The notes beneath the pieces were generated by a model that was not told where the DNA came from, did not search any database, and saw only the letters and a program-made list of their open reading frames with translations. The position numbers and the translations under genes were made by a program. Below, piece after piece: positions 1 through 8,034 of a stretch of 64,000 nt of DNA. Each line of letters starts with the position of its first letter. Within the stretch, counting starts at the first letter, position 1. The DNA is from Lysinibacillus pakistanensis. GTDB lineage: Bacteria; Bacillota; Bacilli; Bacillales_A; Planococcaceae. The DNA is taken from the NCBI RefSeq assembly GCF_030123245.1, contig NZ_CP126101.1, forward strand, positions 3,532,501 through 3,596,500. Reading direction: 5' to 3'.

Positions 1-32
1 TTAATTCATCTTGTCAGTATCCATTTATCTAG

Positions 33-767
33 CTATTGTACTTTTACTTCAAGTGGCTCACTTGCTGAACTACCGAATAAAGCATTGGCAGAGGCTGTAA
101 TGGTAATAGTACCTGCTTGTGCTTGACCTGCAAATGTAATAACAGCTTGTTGGTTTGCATTCATAGTAACTGACTGAGCTGTTAATGTTGTTGTCCCTGT
201 GTTAATTGTCCAGTTTGCTAAATTAGAGCCGTTTGGTGTCGTAAATAAATCACCAGTTAAATTTACCGTAACGGATGGATTGTTATCATTTACTGCAATT
301 ACACTTGCTGTTTCTAATTTAGACCATGTAGTGTAATAAATATGAACGACATCATCAGCCTGTAATTGATACTCAGCTAATCCAAAATTGGGGCTATATC
401 CATTTACAGTGTAGACCCAGCCATCCCAACCATTTAAACTGCCTGCCGCAAGTCCATCAATTGATTGAAGATATGGACCATATTGAGTAGAAACTACTAC
501 ATAAGGAATACCCTCGGCATCTAATACTTGCTCTACAAGCTCTAGCGCAGTTGTCCCTTCTTGAACATTTACTGTTGTTCCTTCTAAAATTTCATGGCAT
601 GAACCAGTACCGCATAAACCTTTTACTGATAACTGAACATCAAAATCTGCTGATTGTGCTTCTTGACTTACAGGCTGTAATACTGCTGCACTGGCTGATG
701 GTGTTACGAGCGAAAATGCTAAAAGTAGGACTAACGCTAAATGCCACCATTTTTTGAAACGAACCAT
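33..767 (-). CDS. Secreted DUF4430 protein, probable cobalamin-related
   Basis: A 244-residue exported protein. Residues 1-27 form a signal peptide (positive KKWW start, hydrophobic core, SASA cleavage region). Residues about 70-148 match the DUF4430 fold, which is related to the C-terminal domain of transcobalamin/intrinsic factor (GTTALELV, GWDGWVYTVNG, VHIYYT). The last 90 residues are Thr/Asn-rich and beta-like, perhaps an immunoglobulin-like domain. The start has a good ribosome binding site (AGGAGG, 7-8 nt before ATG). It lies directly downstream of a cobalamin riboswitch with its own terminator, so a role in surface capture of B12 or a relative is a reasonable inference. No cell-wall anchor is visible. 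The rest of the operon would lie beyond the left edge. Confidence 0.8.
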   Translation of the reverse strand: MVRFKKWWHLALVLLLAFSLVTPSASAAVLQPVSQEAQSADFDVQLSVKGLCGTGSCHEILEGTTVNVQEGTTALELVEQVLDAEGIPYVVVSTQYGPYLQSIDGLAAGSLNGWDGWVYTVNGYSPNFGLAEYQLQADDVVHIYYTTWSKLETASVIAVNDNNPSVTVNLTGDLFTTPNGSNLANWTINTGTTTLTAQSVTMNANQQAVITFAGQAQAGTITITASANALFGSSASEPLEVKVQ

Positions 768-821
768 TTGTAAAACCTCCTATTTTTATTATTTCGTGAA
801 TGTTTTTGCAATTAACTCGAA

Positions 822-857
822 AATAAAAAGATGCTTCTCCAAAATGGGGAAGCATCT
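822..857 (-). terminator. Riboswitch expression-platform terminator
   Basis: On the minus strand, AGATGCTTC pairs with GAAGCATCT across a short loop and is followed by TTTTTATTTT. It sits between the cobalamin aptamer and the start codon of the DUF4430 gene, so it is the likely regulated terminator: formed when the ligand is bound, disrupted when cobalamin is scarce. Confidence 0.8.
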
Positions 858-949
858 AATGGAAAACAGAAAAAAGGCGCAAAAACGTAGTTTGCCTGTC
901 CGTCTATTTGCCGTAAGTTCTCCTAGCTTCCGAAGAGAGTTAATACGAT

Positions 950-1130
950 GGAATAAAGGCAGGTCTCCTGGCTCGTGTATCCTATTCAGAACCTTCCCAT
1001 CTACTGAAGGCATTTTTCCTTGTTCGACAGTGGTATTTTCTGTAGTCATCTACACTTACAGTTGCGGAAACAGCTTCGGCTTTAAACCGAATTCCCTATT
1101 AAGCTCTTAAAAGAGCACCTTTATACTGCA
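950..1130 (-). promoter_or_regulatory. Cobalamin (B12) riboswitch
   Basis: The minus strand carries the class-defining blocks in the right order: an AGGTGC-type P2 start near 1118, TAATAGGGAA near 1095, CCGCAACTG near 1065, an ACCACTG B12-box core near 1030, and GAGCCAGGAGACCTGCC near 965. This is the standard cobalamin aptamer. It precedes a hairpin terminator and the DUF4430 gene, predicting that the gene is switched off when cobalamin is plentiful. Confidence 0.93.
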
Positions 1131-1906
1131 ATTGTTATTCACTTAATGTTAAGTCTAGCATATATTTCTATTTTTCGAAATAGTTTAACAAAAAGAATTA
1201 TGCTTTATAGAAGTAGTAAGCTTTAAAAGAGGAAGTAAACATCTAGTATCAATATTACTATTCCTATTAAAAAGCAATATGATAATATAAATAGATAGAT
1301 AATATAAATCGTATAATAGAGAGTGAGCGGGCAAAAAGGGTTTACCCATTTAAATATTAAGCAAAACAAAAAGCTGCACAGTTAATGGCAGCTTTTTGTT
1401 TCATCTGTTTTCAGCAACGTATACGGTGATTGTGATAAATAATAAACGGTGAGTCCCGTATATAGCTGTGTCTTTCACTTAATCTATCCATCTTAGCTTT
1501 ATAAATTTTTTCTTTTGTATTCTTAGTACTCTGCAGCAATTGCTTGATAGGCTGAAGTATAGAAGTCTTCAGGCTTTTTGCTGTTTGTTTCTTTTTATAA
1601 GGTTTGCTACCGTACTTGAATCGTTGTCATTGCAGACGCTTTAATCGTCTGATGCTGTGGGGGGGCTTTTGGTTCAATCAGTAATGTTGAGTAGTATGCA
1701 TCAGCAATGGTGATTAAGTAAATGACAAAAAGTAATTGTTTTGTTCAATAGTTCAAAAATGTTTTTCTCCTTTTTAAGTGCAATTCATTAAAAATGTATA
1801 ATAGTAATACGAGCAACCATTAGAAAGGTTTCAACCATACTTAAATATTTGAAAAAAAGTTATCTCACTTAAAATGTTTGCAGGCTATTTATGGTTTTTA
1901 AACGAA
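1131..1906. other. 776-bp stretch without a convincing gene
   Basis: No ORF with a ribosome binding site or recognisable domain is seen here. It holds a strong symmetrical hairpin with U-runs on both strands (1366-1402) and a TATAAT box at 1312-1317 about 50 bp before it, which could together mark a short non-coding RNA. The part from about 1410 to 1700 can be read open on the minus strand for some 60 codons ending near 1410, but without a start signal or a family match. It may be a decayed gene. Confidence 0.4.
1366..1402. terminator. Orphan bidirectional terminator
   Basis: AAAAAGCTGC and GCAGCTTTTT pair around a 10-nt loop, with U-rich tails on both strands. No gene lies close on either side. 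It may end the transcript from the oatA-like gene on the minus strand, or end a short RNA on the plus strand. Confidence 0.65.
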
Positions 1907-3814
1907 TCAATTGGTCTCGTCTATAGCTTGTTGAATTAGATTTGTTAAAGAAGCAATCCCCTTTTGCTCTAAATGTACGCCGTCTGGAGCGAAAAACTCA
2001 GGATGGTTAATTGCAGTTGCATGCCAATCAATTAAAGTAATGTTTTCATATTCCTGTGCTTTCTGTTGTAATGCTTGATTTACTTTCCCCTCCCAAGAAC
2101 GTGGTACACGCGTATTTACTAAATAAATATCAGCATTGGAAAAAGCCTTTAAAAGGGTATCTATTTGTGTATTGGTAAAATACCCGTTTGTTCCAAGCTG
2201 AATGATGACTGCTTTATCTGGTTGATTAAAGCTTGCATAATTAGGAGCTAATTTAACCGCTTGTGAAACTTGGCGACCAATCTTTGCATCTATGGTAATG
2301 CTAGGGTAGATATTATGTAAGCTCGAAGCAATATCTATCATTACAGAATCGCCAATGGCTAATATTCCATTATACGATTCATGAACAGGATGAACTTCTG
2401 TCTCATTTTCCCCCTGATGAGGCTCAACCGCATTTTGATCCGAATTTGAATCAACACCCTCTTCTTCATCACTTAATGAACCTGGCTGAGATGTTTCCTG
2501 CTCCTTTTCAGAATCACGATGGGTTGAATGCTGCTCTGTTCCACCATCTATTTTAATAGTCGTTGGCCGTGATTCAATAGATTCTATTTTTTCTTCGCCC
2601 ACAACCCCTGTCATTCCTGTAAAAAATACTAGGAGGAAAAGTGGAATGAGCGTGGTTGAAATTTTCCTAGCAAGCGTGAAACTTCCCCATTTGTGTTTAT
2701 TGAATACAAAGTACTGTCTAAAATAACAGCGGAACCCATCCTTACGAATCGGCATTTCGATAAAACGATAGGATAGTTCTGCAATTGTAAAGATAATCAG
2801 CAGTTGTAAAGTAACTCGCCAATAGGCTGGATTACCAATTTCTCGTACTGGAGTACCTAGCACAATAATCGGATAATGCCATAGATAAATCCCGTACGAT
2901 CTTGACCCAATCCAACGCAAAGGCTTCCAAGAAAGTAATTTTCCCAAAATGCTAACTGGGTGACAGACGCAACCAATTAAGATAGCTGCATTTAAGCAAA
3001 ATACGAACATCCCTCCTCTATATAGGAAAGATTGATATTCATTCACAAACAAAATACTGACAATGAAAACACTAAAAGCTACTAAGCTTACACTATTTAG
3101 TTGGTAGACATGATTCGTAGAGATTTTTTGTGATGAAAGTCTTTTCATCGGCCAGATAAGAGCTAACCAGCAACCTATTAGCAATTCAAAGGAACGCGTA
3201 TCTGTTCCATAGTATACACGACTGGGATCAGCGCCTGGTTGATATAGTATAGCCATTAGCATTGCAGAACCGAGTGCTCCCAAAAAAACGAAAATGGCGA
3301 GCTTATTTTTCTTTTTGGCAATAAGAAGCCCTAGCATTAAAAGGATTGGCCATAATAAATAAAATTGTTCCTCAATGGCTAACGACCATAAATTCTTCAA
3401 TGGTGAAGGGGAACCAAAACTATCAAAATAGGAGAGTTTGTGAAAAATAAACCACCAATTACTTGAATAAAAAATTGAGGAAATTGCATCACCACGTAGT
3501 GTATGAAGTAGCTCCTTATGAAATAGTGTCGCCCATGCAAATGTTACAATAATCATGACATAAGCAGCTGGAAGTAAGCGTCGAAATCGTCCTATCCAAA
3601 ACTTTTTTAATCCAACAGTTAACTTATTTCCTTTTAAAGGTAAAATAGTTGAAGTAATTAAATACCCCGATAAAACAAAAAAGATATCGACTCCTAAAAA
3701 TCCCCCACTGGCCCATTTGAAATTAAAATGGTAAGCAATAACAGCTAATACTGCTAATGCTCTAATCCCGTCGAGTCCAGGGATATAACGATGATTGAAT
3801 GACTTGCCTGACAT
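1907..3814 (-). CDS. OatA-type O-acetyltransferase (acyltransferase 3 + SGNH)
   Basis: A 635-residue membrane enzyme of the OatA/YrhL type. Residues about 10-370 are an acyltransferase-3 domain with roughly ten membrane helices, opening with the family signature GLDGIRALAVLAVIAYH, where H29 is the expected catalytic histidine. A further helix near residue 410 is followed by an acidic, low-complexity linker (about 430-480), then an extracellular SGNH esterase domain with GDS near 488 and an APDGVH Asp/His pair near 612. Family knowledge: such proteins move acetyl groups across the membrane to the C6 hydroxyl of muramic acid, giving lysozyme resistance; other surface glycans are possible acceptors. 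It stands alone, with a good AGAAGGA site before ATG. Confidence 0.85.
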   Translation of the reverse strand: MSGKSFNHRYIPGLDGIRALAVLAVIAYHFNFKWASGGFLGVDIFFVLSGYLITSTILPLKGNKLTVGLKKFWIGRFRRLLPAAYVMIIVTFAWATLFHKELLHTLRGDAISSIFYSSNWWFIFHKLSYFDSFGSPSPLKNLWSLAIEEQFYLLWPILLMLGLLIAKKKNKLAIFVFLGALGSAMLMAILYQPGADPSRVYYGTDTRSFELLIGCWLALIWPMKRLSSQKISTNHVYQLNSVSLVAFSVFIVSILFVNEYQSFLYRGGMFVFCLNAAILIGCVCHPVSILGKLLSWKPLRWIGSRSYGIYLWHYPIIVLGTPVREIGNPAYWRVTLQLLIIFTIAELSYRFIEMPIRKDGFRCYFRQYFVFNKHKWGSFTLARKISTTLIPLFLLVFFTGMTGVVGEEKIESIESRPTTIKIDGGTEQHSTHRDSEKEQETSQPGSLSDEEEGVDSNSDQNAVEPHQGENETEVHPVHESYNGILAIGDSVMIDIASSLHNIYPSITIDAKIGRQVSQAVKLAPNYASFNQPDKAVIIQLGTNGYFTNTQIDTLLKAFSNADIYLVNTRVPRSWEGKVNQALQQKAQEYENITLIDWHATAINHPEFFAPDGVHLEQKGIASLTNLIQQAIDETN

Positions 3815-4238
3815 AATATTCCTTCTCCCAATATTTTATAAACCTTTTTCCATGTATTAAATAATATAGCCAAACATCGTCTCCTTTTGTATGTTCACTT
3901 ATATAATGACGAAGAAGGCACTTTAAAAGTTGATCATAAGTGCTCTATTCGTAAAATTTTTATTCGTCTATTTTTATGCATACCGTAAATCTATATGTAT
4001 GTGCATTCCAAAAAAGCATCTCCATTAATGGTAGATGCTTAAAAGCGTATTTGCCTAATGCATATGCCTTAATCGTAAGAGCTAACTCGAAAATTATAAG
4101 GCATGAAATAAACAATTTAAAGGCTTTTCACTATAAAAATTTTTGGTAATTTTTTATAATCAGGCACTTTGTCCAAGACACGATTTCGCCTTCTTTAACA
4201 TTAGTAAAAAGAAGGCGAATCATTCTGCTAAATCTCTA
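3815..4238. other. 424-bp intergenic region, spoIIP to acyltransferase
   Basis: Contains a terminator hairpin at 4008-4040 and a second perfect stem at 4186-4218 (TTCGCCTTCTTT pairing with AAAGAAGGCGAA) that lacks a U-run on the minus strand. The second stem lies just after spoIIP and may stabilise its mRNA. No ORF with a start signal is seen. Confidence 0.5.
4008..4040 (-). terminator. Terminator downstream of spoIIP
   Basis: On the minus strand AAGCATCT pairs with AGATGCTT around the loop and is followed by six U residues. It ends the gpr-spoIIP transcript before the acyltransferase gene. Confidence 0.65.
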
Positions 4239-5066
4239 TTATAATTCCTGTTTTTCTGTAATAAAGGATTTCGCAATGGCTTTCCCAATTATAGCGATTG
4301 TACGATTCAATTCTTCTTCTGTATTATCTATTCCACCTAGTTCAATTAAAATCATTTCCTTTGTCAAATCCTGGTTATAGCGTCCATCCACATTATCACC
4401 GCTTTTAGAGATCACACCTCTAGAAATTTTCGGCACAATTTCATTCATAGCAGCTGATAAGCTTTCTGCATAAGCAGTATTCCATCTATAATTTTTATGC
4501 TCTGCTCCTACAACGATGGCAATACGAGCATAGGACTCATTGTTGTGTGTAATCGTTGTAGCATTTTTCTTGGCAGAATCTCGATGCAAATCAATAACTA
4601 AATCATAGGTTTGCTCTTGCAAACGTTTAGATAAATAAGGACGCACCGTATTATAAGCATCTGGAAAAGTTTTTCCCTCAAGTTTCATTACCTTCATAAC
4701 GTCAACATCTAAAACATCTGTTTGAATACCATTCATACTAAAATGCTTAGAAATAGTACCTTGTAAATTAAAAATATTTGTTTTGTCATGATAAACTTCT
4801 GCTTTCCCGCTGACAGCTTTCACCATAGGTTGATAGGATTCCTGAGAATGCGTAAACAATAATAATACTTTAAAAGGATTCGTTTCTATTGTCTGCTCTA
4901 GTGCACTTTGTTCAGCTAGATTCGTAGCAGCAAACACGACTTGCTTATCCTCGGGTTGTTTAATCGGAGTCGATGCTTGCTTGTTGAACGGAAGTTGCCC
5001 AGCAATGACAGGTAATACGAAGAAGAACAATAATAAACCAAATGACCACTGTAGTTTTTTTAGCAA
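4239..5066 (-). CDS. spoIIP: Stage II sporulation protein P (amidase)
   Basis: SpoIIP is the N-acetylmuramoyl-L-alanine amidase/endopeptidase that works with SpoIID and SpoIIM to thin septal peptidoglycan during forespore engulfment. The sequence shows an N-terminal membrane anchor (LLLFFFVLPVIAG) and the catalytic-domain motifs LLLFTHSQESY (zinc His), DLHRDS (zinc His) and the late glutamate in LIELGG. At about 275 residues it is shorter than B. subtilis SpoIIP because the region between anchor and catalytic domain is reduced. I prefer the TTG at 5066, 8 nt after GGAGG, over the GTG at 5072, which is too close to that site. It follows gpr, as in B. subtilis, and is probably co-expressed in the forespore and mother cell. 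Confidence 0.92.
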   Translation of the reverse strand: MLKKLQWSFGLLLFFFVLPVIAGQLPFNKQASTPIKQPEDKQVVFAATNLAEQSALEQTIETNPFKVLLLFTHSQESYQPMVKAVSGKAEVYHDKTNIFNLQGTISKHFSMNGIQTDVLDVDVMKVMKLEGKTFPDAYNTVRPYLSKRLQEQTYDLVIDLHRDSAKKNATTITHNNESYARIAIVVGAEHKNYRWNTAYAESLSAAMNEIVPKISRGVISKSGDNVDGRYNQDLTKEMILIELGGIDNTEEELNRTIAIIGKAIAKSFITEKQEL

Positions 5067-5124
5067 AGTCACACCCTCCTCCCCTTATCGTATGGAGGGG
5101 GTGGACCTTTTAGAACGAAAAAAA

Positions 5125-6141
5125 TTAGAGTTTATTTGCCCATTTCATCAGCATAGATGAAACAAGTTTTGCATAGTTATCTATCCAATAATCTGCTTCC
5201 TTTGGCGTCACCATCAGCTGTGTATGTGATCCTGCGAACGTCTCTTCAAACAATTGTTGACGCTCCTCCTTTGACCAAGTAGCCCACTCACCAAAGATTG
5301 GTTTTACTAAAGACATATCTAATTCTTTATTGATATCTGGTTGCCAAGATGACAAAGACAATTTGGATGACGGCTTACTCCGTTCTGCAACCCGTGCGGC
5401 TATCGATCGCATCATAAGTTCTACAGCATCTGCTATTAATACAGGCGCATCCACAACTGTGGGTATACCAATTGCTGTTACGGGAATTCCCAGCATTTCA
5501 TAGGAAATCTCCTTACGCTGATTACCTACGCCAGAACCTGGATGTATACCAGTATTTGTTAATTGAATAGTTTTACATAATCGATTGCTAGCTCTTGTCG
5601 CCAATGCATCCACAACAATAATTAATTTAGGCTTTAGTCGCTCAGCTATTGCAGCTACAAACTCTCCTGTTTCATAGCCTGTTTGTCCTGTTACACCTGG
5701 CGCATACATGACAAATTTTTCATCTATTACATCCAGGCTATGCAAATGATCAATAAGATATGGTCCTATTGCATCGGGCGTAATGGTACGATTACCCAGA
5801 CCAATAATTAAAATTTTATCGTCTTTATTCCAAGAGATTGCTTCATGCATTTTCTTAAAATTTACAAGCAACTCATTCTCAAGCTGCTCAAATCCGTCGT
5901 GATCATCTAGCGTCAAGGTTGGTACTGAGAGAGTAATATATTGACCTTCCTTTTTACCTATTTTCTTTTCACCTTCTGAGTCCACTAATACATCTGTAAT
6001 CTTTACTCGTCCAGCAGTCCGATCTTCAATTTGAATTCCGCTCGATTGTTCAAGAGTATCTTTTTGCTCTTTCGTTTGATGTAAAACAACCTCTTCAGAT
6101 TCATCGATTAAATCCGTACGTTGCCAATTTAAATTTTGCAT
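5125..6141 (-). CDS. gpr: Germination protease GPR
   Basis: GPR is the spore endoprotease (peptidase family A25) that degrades small acid-soluble spore proteins at germination. It is made as an inactive zymogen whose short N-terminal propeptide is removed during sporulation; the N-terminal RTDLIDE segment is typical. The core motifs ILIIGLGNR, TPDAIGP, APGVTGQTG and VDALATR are present. The ATG at 6141 has GAGGTGA 5-6 nt upstream; the more distal GTG lies inside that site. The 338-residue length is slightly below the B. subtilis protein. It is followed by spoIIP after a 58-bp gap and preceded by a likely forespore-type promoter. Confidence 0.95.
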   Translation of the reverse strand: MQNLNWQRTDLIDESEEVVLHQTKEQKDTLEQSSGIQIEDRTAGRVKITDVLVDSEGEKKIGKKEGQYITLSVPTLTLDDHDGFEQLENELLVNFKKMHEAISWNKDDKILIIGLGNRTITPDAIGPYLIDHLHSLDVIDEKFVMYAPGVTGQTGYETGEFVAAIAERLKPKLIIVVDALATRASNRLCKTIQLTNTGIHPGSGVGNQRKEISYEMLGIPVTAIGIPTVVDAPVLIADAVELMMRSIAARVAERSKPSSKLSLSSWQPDINKELDMSLVKPIFGEWATWSKEERQQLFEETFAGSHTQLMVTPKEADYWIDNYAKLVSSMLMKWANKL

Positions 6142-6159
6142 ACAGTTCACCTCAATCTA

Positions 6160-6189
6160 TAGTTTGTTCAAACTGTCAAGTAAATATTC
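6160..6189 (-). promoter_or_regulatory. Possible sigma-G-type promoter of gpr
   Basis: On the minus strand GAATA is followed after 18 bp by CAAACTA, close to the sigma-F/G pattern GHATR and CATNHTA (one mismatch). It lies 19-48 bp before the gpr start. gpr is a forespore gene in B. subtilis, which supports the reading. Confidence 0.5.
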
Positions 6190-6245
6190 TTTGCATAAAT
6201 CTATTGCAATTTGGCCAAGCGTTTGTTAAAATGATTTTTGTTGTA

Positions 6246-6276
6246 TTGACACAAGAAATCAATGAGAAGATATCAT
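6246..6276 (+). promoter_or_regulatory. Promoter of rpsT
   Basis: TTGACA (6246-6251) is followed by TATCAT after 19 bp or GATATC after 17 bp. It sits about 30 bp before the ribosome binding site of rpsT and is the only sigma-A-like site there. Confidence 0.55.
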
Positions 6277-6304
6277 CTCGTACCTAATTTAGGAGGTGAA
6301 AGAT

Positions 6305-6553
6305 ATGCCAAACATTAAATCTGCAATTAAACGCGTAAAAGTTAACGCTAAAGCTAACGCTGCTAACTCTCAAGCTAAATCTGCAATGCGTACTACAGTG
6401 AAAAAAGCTGAAAACGCTGTTGCTGCTAATGCTGAAAACGCACAAGAACTTTTACAAGCAGCTTACAAATCTTTAGATAAAGCAGCTTCAAAAGGACTTA
6501 TCCACAAAAACGCGGCGGCTCGTAAAAAGTCACGCCTTGCTAAAAAAGCGTAA
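6305..6553 (+). CDS. rpsT: 30S ribosomal protein S20
   Basis: S20 binds 16S rRNA (5' domain and helix 44) early in small-subunit assembly. The 82-residue sequence begins [14 protein letters not shown] and is Ala/Lys-rich throughout, ending [18 protein letters not shown], as expected for a helical rRNA-binding protein. The ATG at 6305 lies 6 nt after AGGAGGTGA; a GTG nine bases upstream is part of that site and is not the start. The gene stands alone on the plus strand between gpr and holA, the same position and orientation as in B. subtilis. Confidence 0.97.
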   Translation: MPNIKSAIKRVKVNAKANAANSQAKSAMRTTVKKAENAVAANAENAQELLQAAYKSLDKAASKGLIHKNAAARKKSRLAKKA

Positions 6554-6559
6554 TTGTTT

Positions 6560-6603
6560 AAAGGATCAGTATACTCTATAAGGGTAGCTGGTCTTTTTAT
6601 TTA
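6560..6603 (+). terminator. Terminator of rpsT
   Basis: GATCAG pairs with CTGGTC (one G-U pair) and is followed by TTTTTATTTAT. A stronger stem without a good U-run (6614-6648, GAAGAGCTGTCCA with TGGACAGCTCTTC) follows and lies at the end of holA, so the two may separate the convergent genes together. Confidence 0.6.
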
Positions 6604-6657
6604 TAGGGATAAAGAAGAGCTGTCCATTTTAACATTGGACAGCTCTTCTATTACTGA

Positions 6658-7668
6658 TTAAAGTTGACGCAATAAAAAAAGCTCTAAATAACGCTCACGA
6701 TTTCCCCCAGTCGATTTTAACTGTAAATCGACTTCTGCTAATTGATACAATGCTTTCAGCAGACTCTCCTCCGATGGACGATTACGCTGCTCCACCATTA
6801 ATTTCACACGATATGGATGTATCTTTAAATTTTTTGCAATTTGCTGTGGATGATAGCCTTTTTTCAATAAATAAAATACATTGGACATCGTTCGTACATT
6901 GGATGCAAGCAATCCAACAAGCATGATTGGCTCTTGCTTTTGACGCAATAAATCATGGTAAATCGTCAAAGCCCCGACAGAGTCATTTGCAAAATAAGCA
7001 TTTAACATTTTAAAAGCATCCTGCTCTAATGTTTTAGCGACTAAATCCTCGACTAACGAAGTTGTAATCTCTCCTCCATCACCTAAATAAAGACTTAGCT
7101 TCTCAATTTCCATTTGTAGCTGCAGCATATTAGGTCCAACCATCGCTACAAGTTGCTCAATGGCATTTTGTGTAATACTATTGCCTTCTGCTTTTACGAC
7201 ACTTTGAATCCATACGGCTAGATCCTGTTCTTTTGGTGTTTCAGCCTGTACTAAAAGCGCATGTTCCTTCATTATTTTTGTTACTTTCTTACGTTCATCT
7301 AATTTTTCATAGGGTGCGATAAATATAGTTATCGAAAAATCAGAGGGATTCGCCAGCCATGCCTCCAATCGCTTAATGTCATGGTCGATTTTTTCCTTTC
7401 CCTTTTCAGTCGCTTTTAAAAAAGAGGCATTTTTGGCTATAATAAGCTTACGCTCAGAAAAAAAAGGAATGGTATCTGCTTCATCCATCACAGCATCCAC
7501 TGGGACTTCCTCTAATTCAAATGTAGACAATTCTAGCTCTTCTTCTGGCCCCATTGCCTCTTTTATACGTTTCACCGTTTCATCTATAAAATAGTTTTCT
7601 TCACCAACGAGTAAATAAACTGGTGAGAGTTGTCCTTTTTTGATATTGTTCCAAACCGTTGAAATCAT
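6658..7668 (-). CDS. holA: DNA polymerase III delta subunit (clamp loader)
   Basis: The delta subunit opens the sliding clamp DnaN within the clamp loader, with delta-prime and DnaX. The 336-residue protein has the family's N-terminal AAA+-like fold without a functional ATP site (PVYLLVGEENYFIDETV), the middle LEEVPVDAVMDEADTIPFF segment, and a C-terminal helical collar ending ERYLELFLLRQL. The ATG at 7668 has GGAGGG 7-8 nt before it; an upstream ATG at 7689 overlaps that site and is less likely. It is in the usual place between yqzM/comEC and rpsT (yqeN of B. subtilis). Confidence 0.94.
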   Translation of the reverse strand: MISTVWNNIKKGQLSPVYLLVGEENYFIDETVKRIKEAMGPEEELELSTFELEEVPVDAVMDEADTIPFFSERKLIIAKNASFLKATEKGKEKIDHDIKRLEAWLANPSDFSITIFIAPYEKLDERKKVTKIMKEHALLVQAETPKEQDLAVWIQSVVKAEGNSITQNAIEQLVAMVGPNMLQLQMEIEKLSLYLGDGGEITTSLVEDLVAKTLEQDAFKMLNAYFANDSVGALTIYHDLLRQKQEPIMLVGLLASNVRTMSNVFYLLKKGYHPQQIAKNLKIHPYRVKLMVEQRNRPSEESLLKALYQLAEVDLQLKSTGGNRERYLELFLLRQL

Positions 7669-7833
7669 ACTTTTCCCTCCATCTAGCAATACTATTAGTA
7701 TACATCATTTATTTTCCCTATGTGACTTTGACTGAATTGTGTCGATTCCTTGCCACTGCGTGAATTCTCCTTTTCGATATAGCTTTTATGAAAATGATGT
7801 CTTATAATAAATAACAGAATTGGAGGGATAACA

Positions 7834-7971
7834 ATGAATCCATTTGAAGGAAAAAACATACAATGTCGCCGTAATGATGCAATCGATTCTGGCGTTGGTT
7901 TCGGTGTATCATTTGGAGTGTTTACACTTATGTTTATCATCGCAACTGTAGTAGAATTCGTATCTAAATAA
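7834..7971 (+). CDS. yqzM: YqzM family small membrane protein
   Basis: A 45-residue protein beginning MNPFEGKNIQCRRNDAID, followed by one hydrophobic segment (about residues 20-42, ending VVEFVSK). It resembles YqzM, which is encoded in the same slot between holA and comEC in B. subtilis; its function is unknown. The ATG follows TGGAGGG by 6-7 nt. It lies on the opposite strand to both neighbours and ends in a shared bidirectional terminator with comEC. Confidence 0.85.
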   Translation: MNPFEGKNIQCRRNDAIDSGVGFGVSFGVFTLMFIIATVVEFVSK

Positions 7972-7982
7972 TCGAACAAAAT

Positions 7983-8034
7983 GTACGAAGGAAAAAGACC
8001 CTCCTTATTGGACAAGGTCTTTTTCCTTTTGTAC
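7983..8034. terminator. Bidirectional terminator between yqzM and comEC
   Basis: A long stem, GTACGAAGGAAAAAGACC against GGTCTTTTTCCTTTTGTAC, with internal U-tracts serving both directions. The minus-strand arm overlaps the last codons of comEC, so the end of comEC is part of its own terminator. Confidence 0.75.

Noticed and set aside
754..1110. 118-codon plus-strand and 86-codon minus-strand frames
   Set aside because: They cover the cobalamin riboswitch and its terminator, with no start signals.
1400..1700. Possible decayed gene, minus strand, ending near 1410
   Set aside because: About 60 open codons with basic composition, but no family match, no start and a stop just upstream. Too weak to call a pseudogene.
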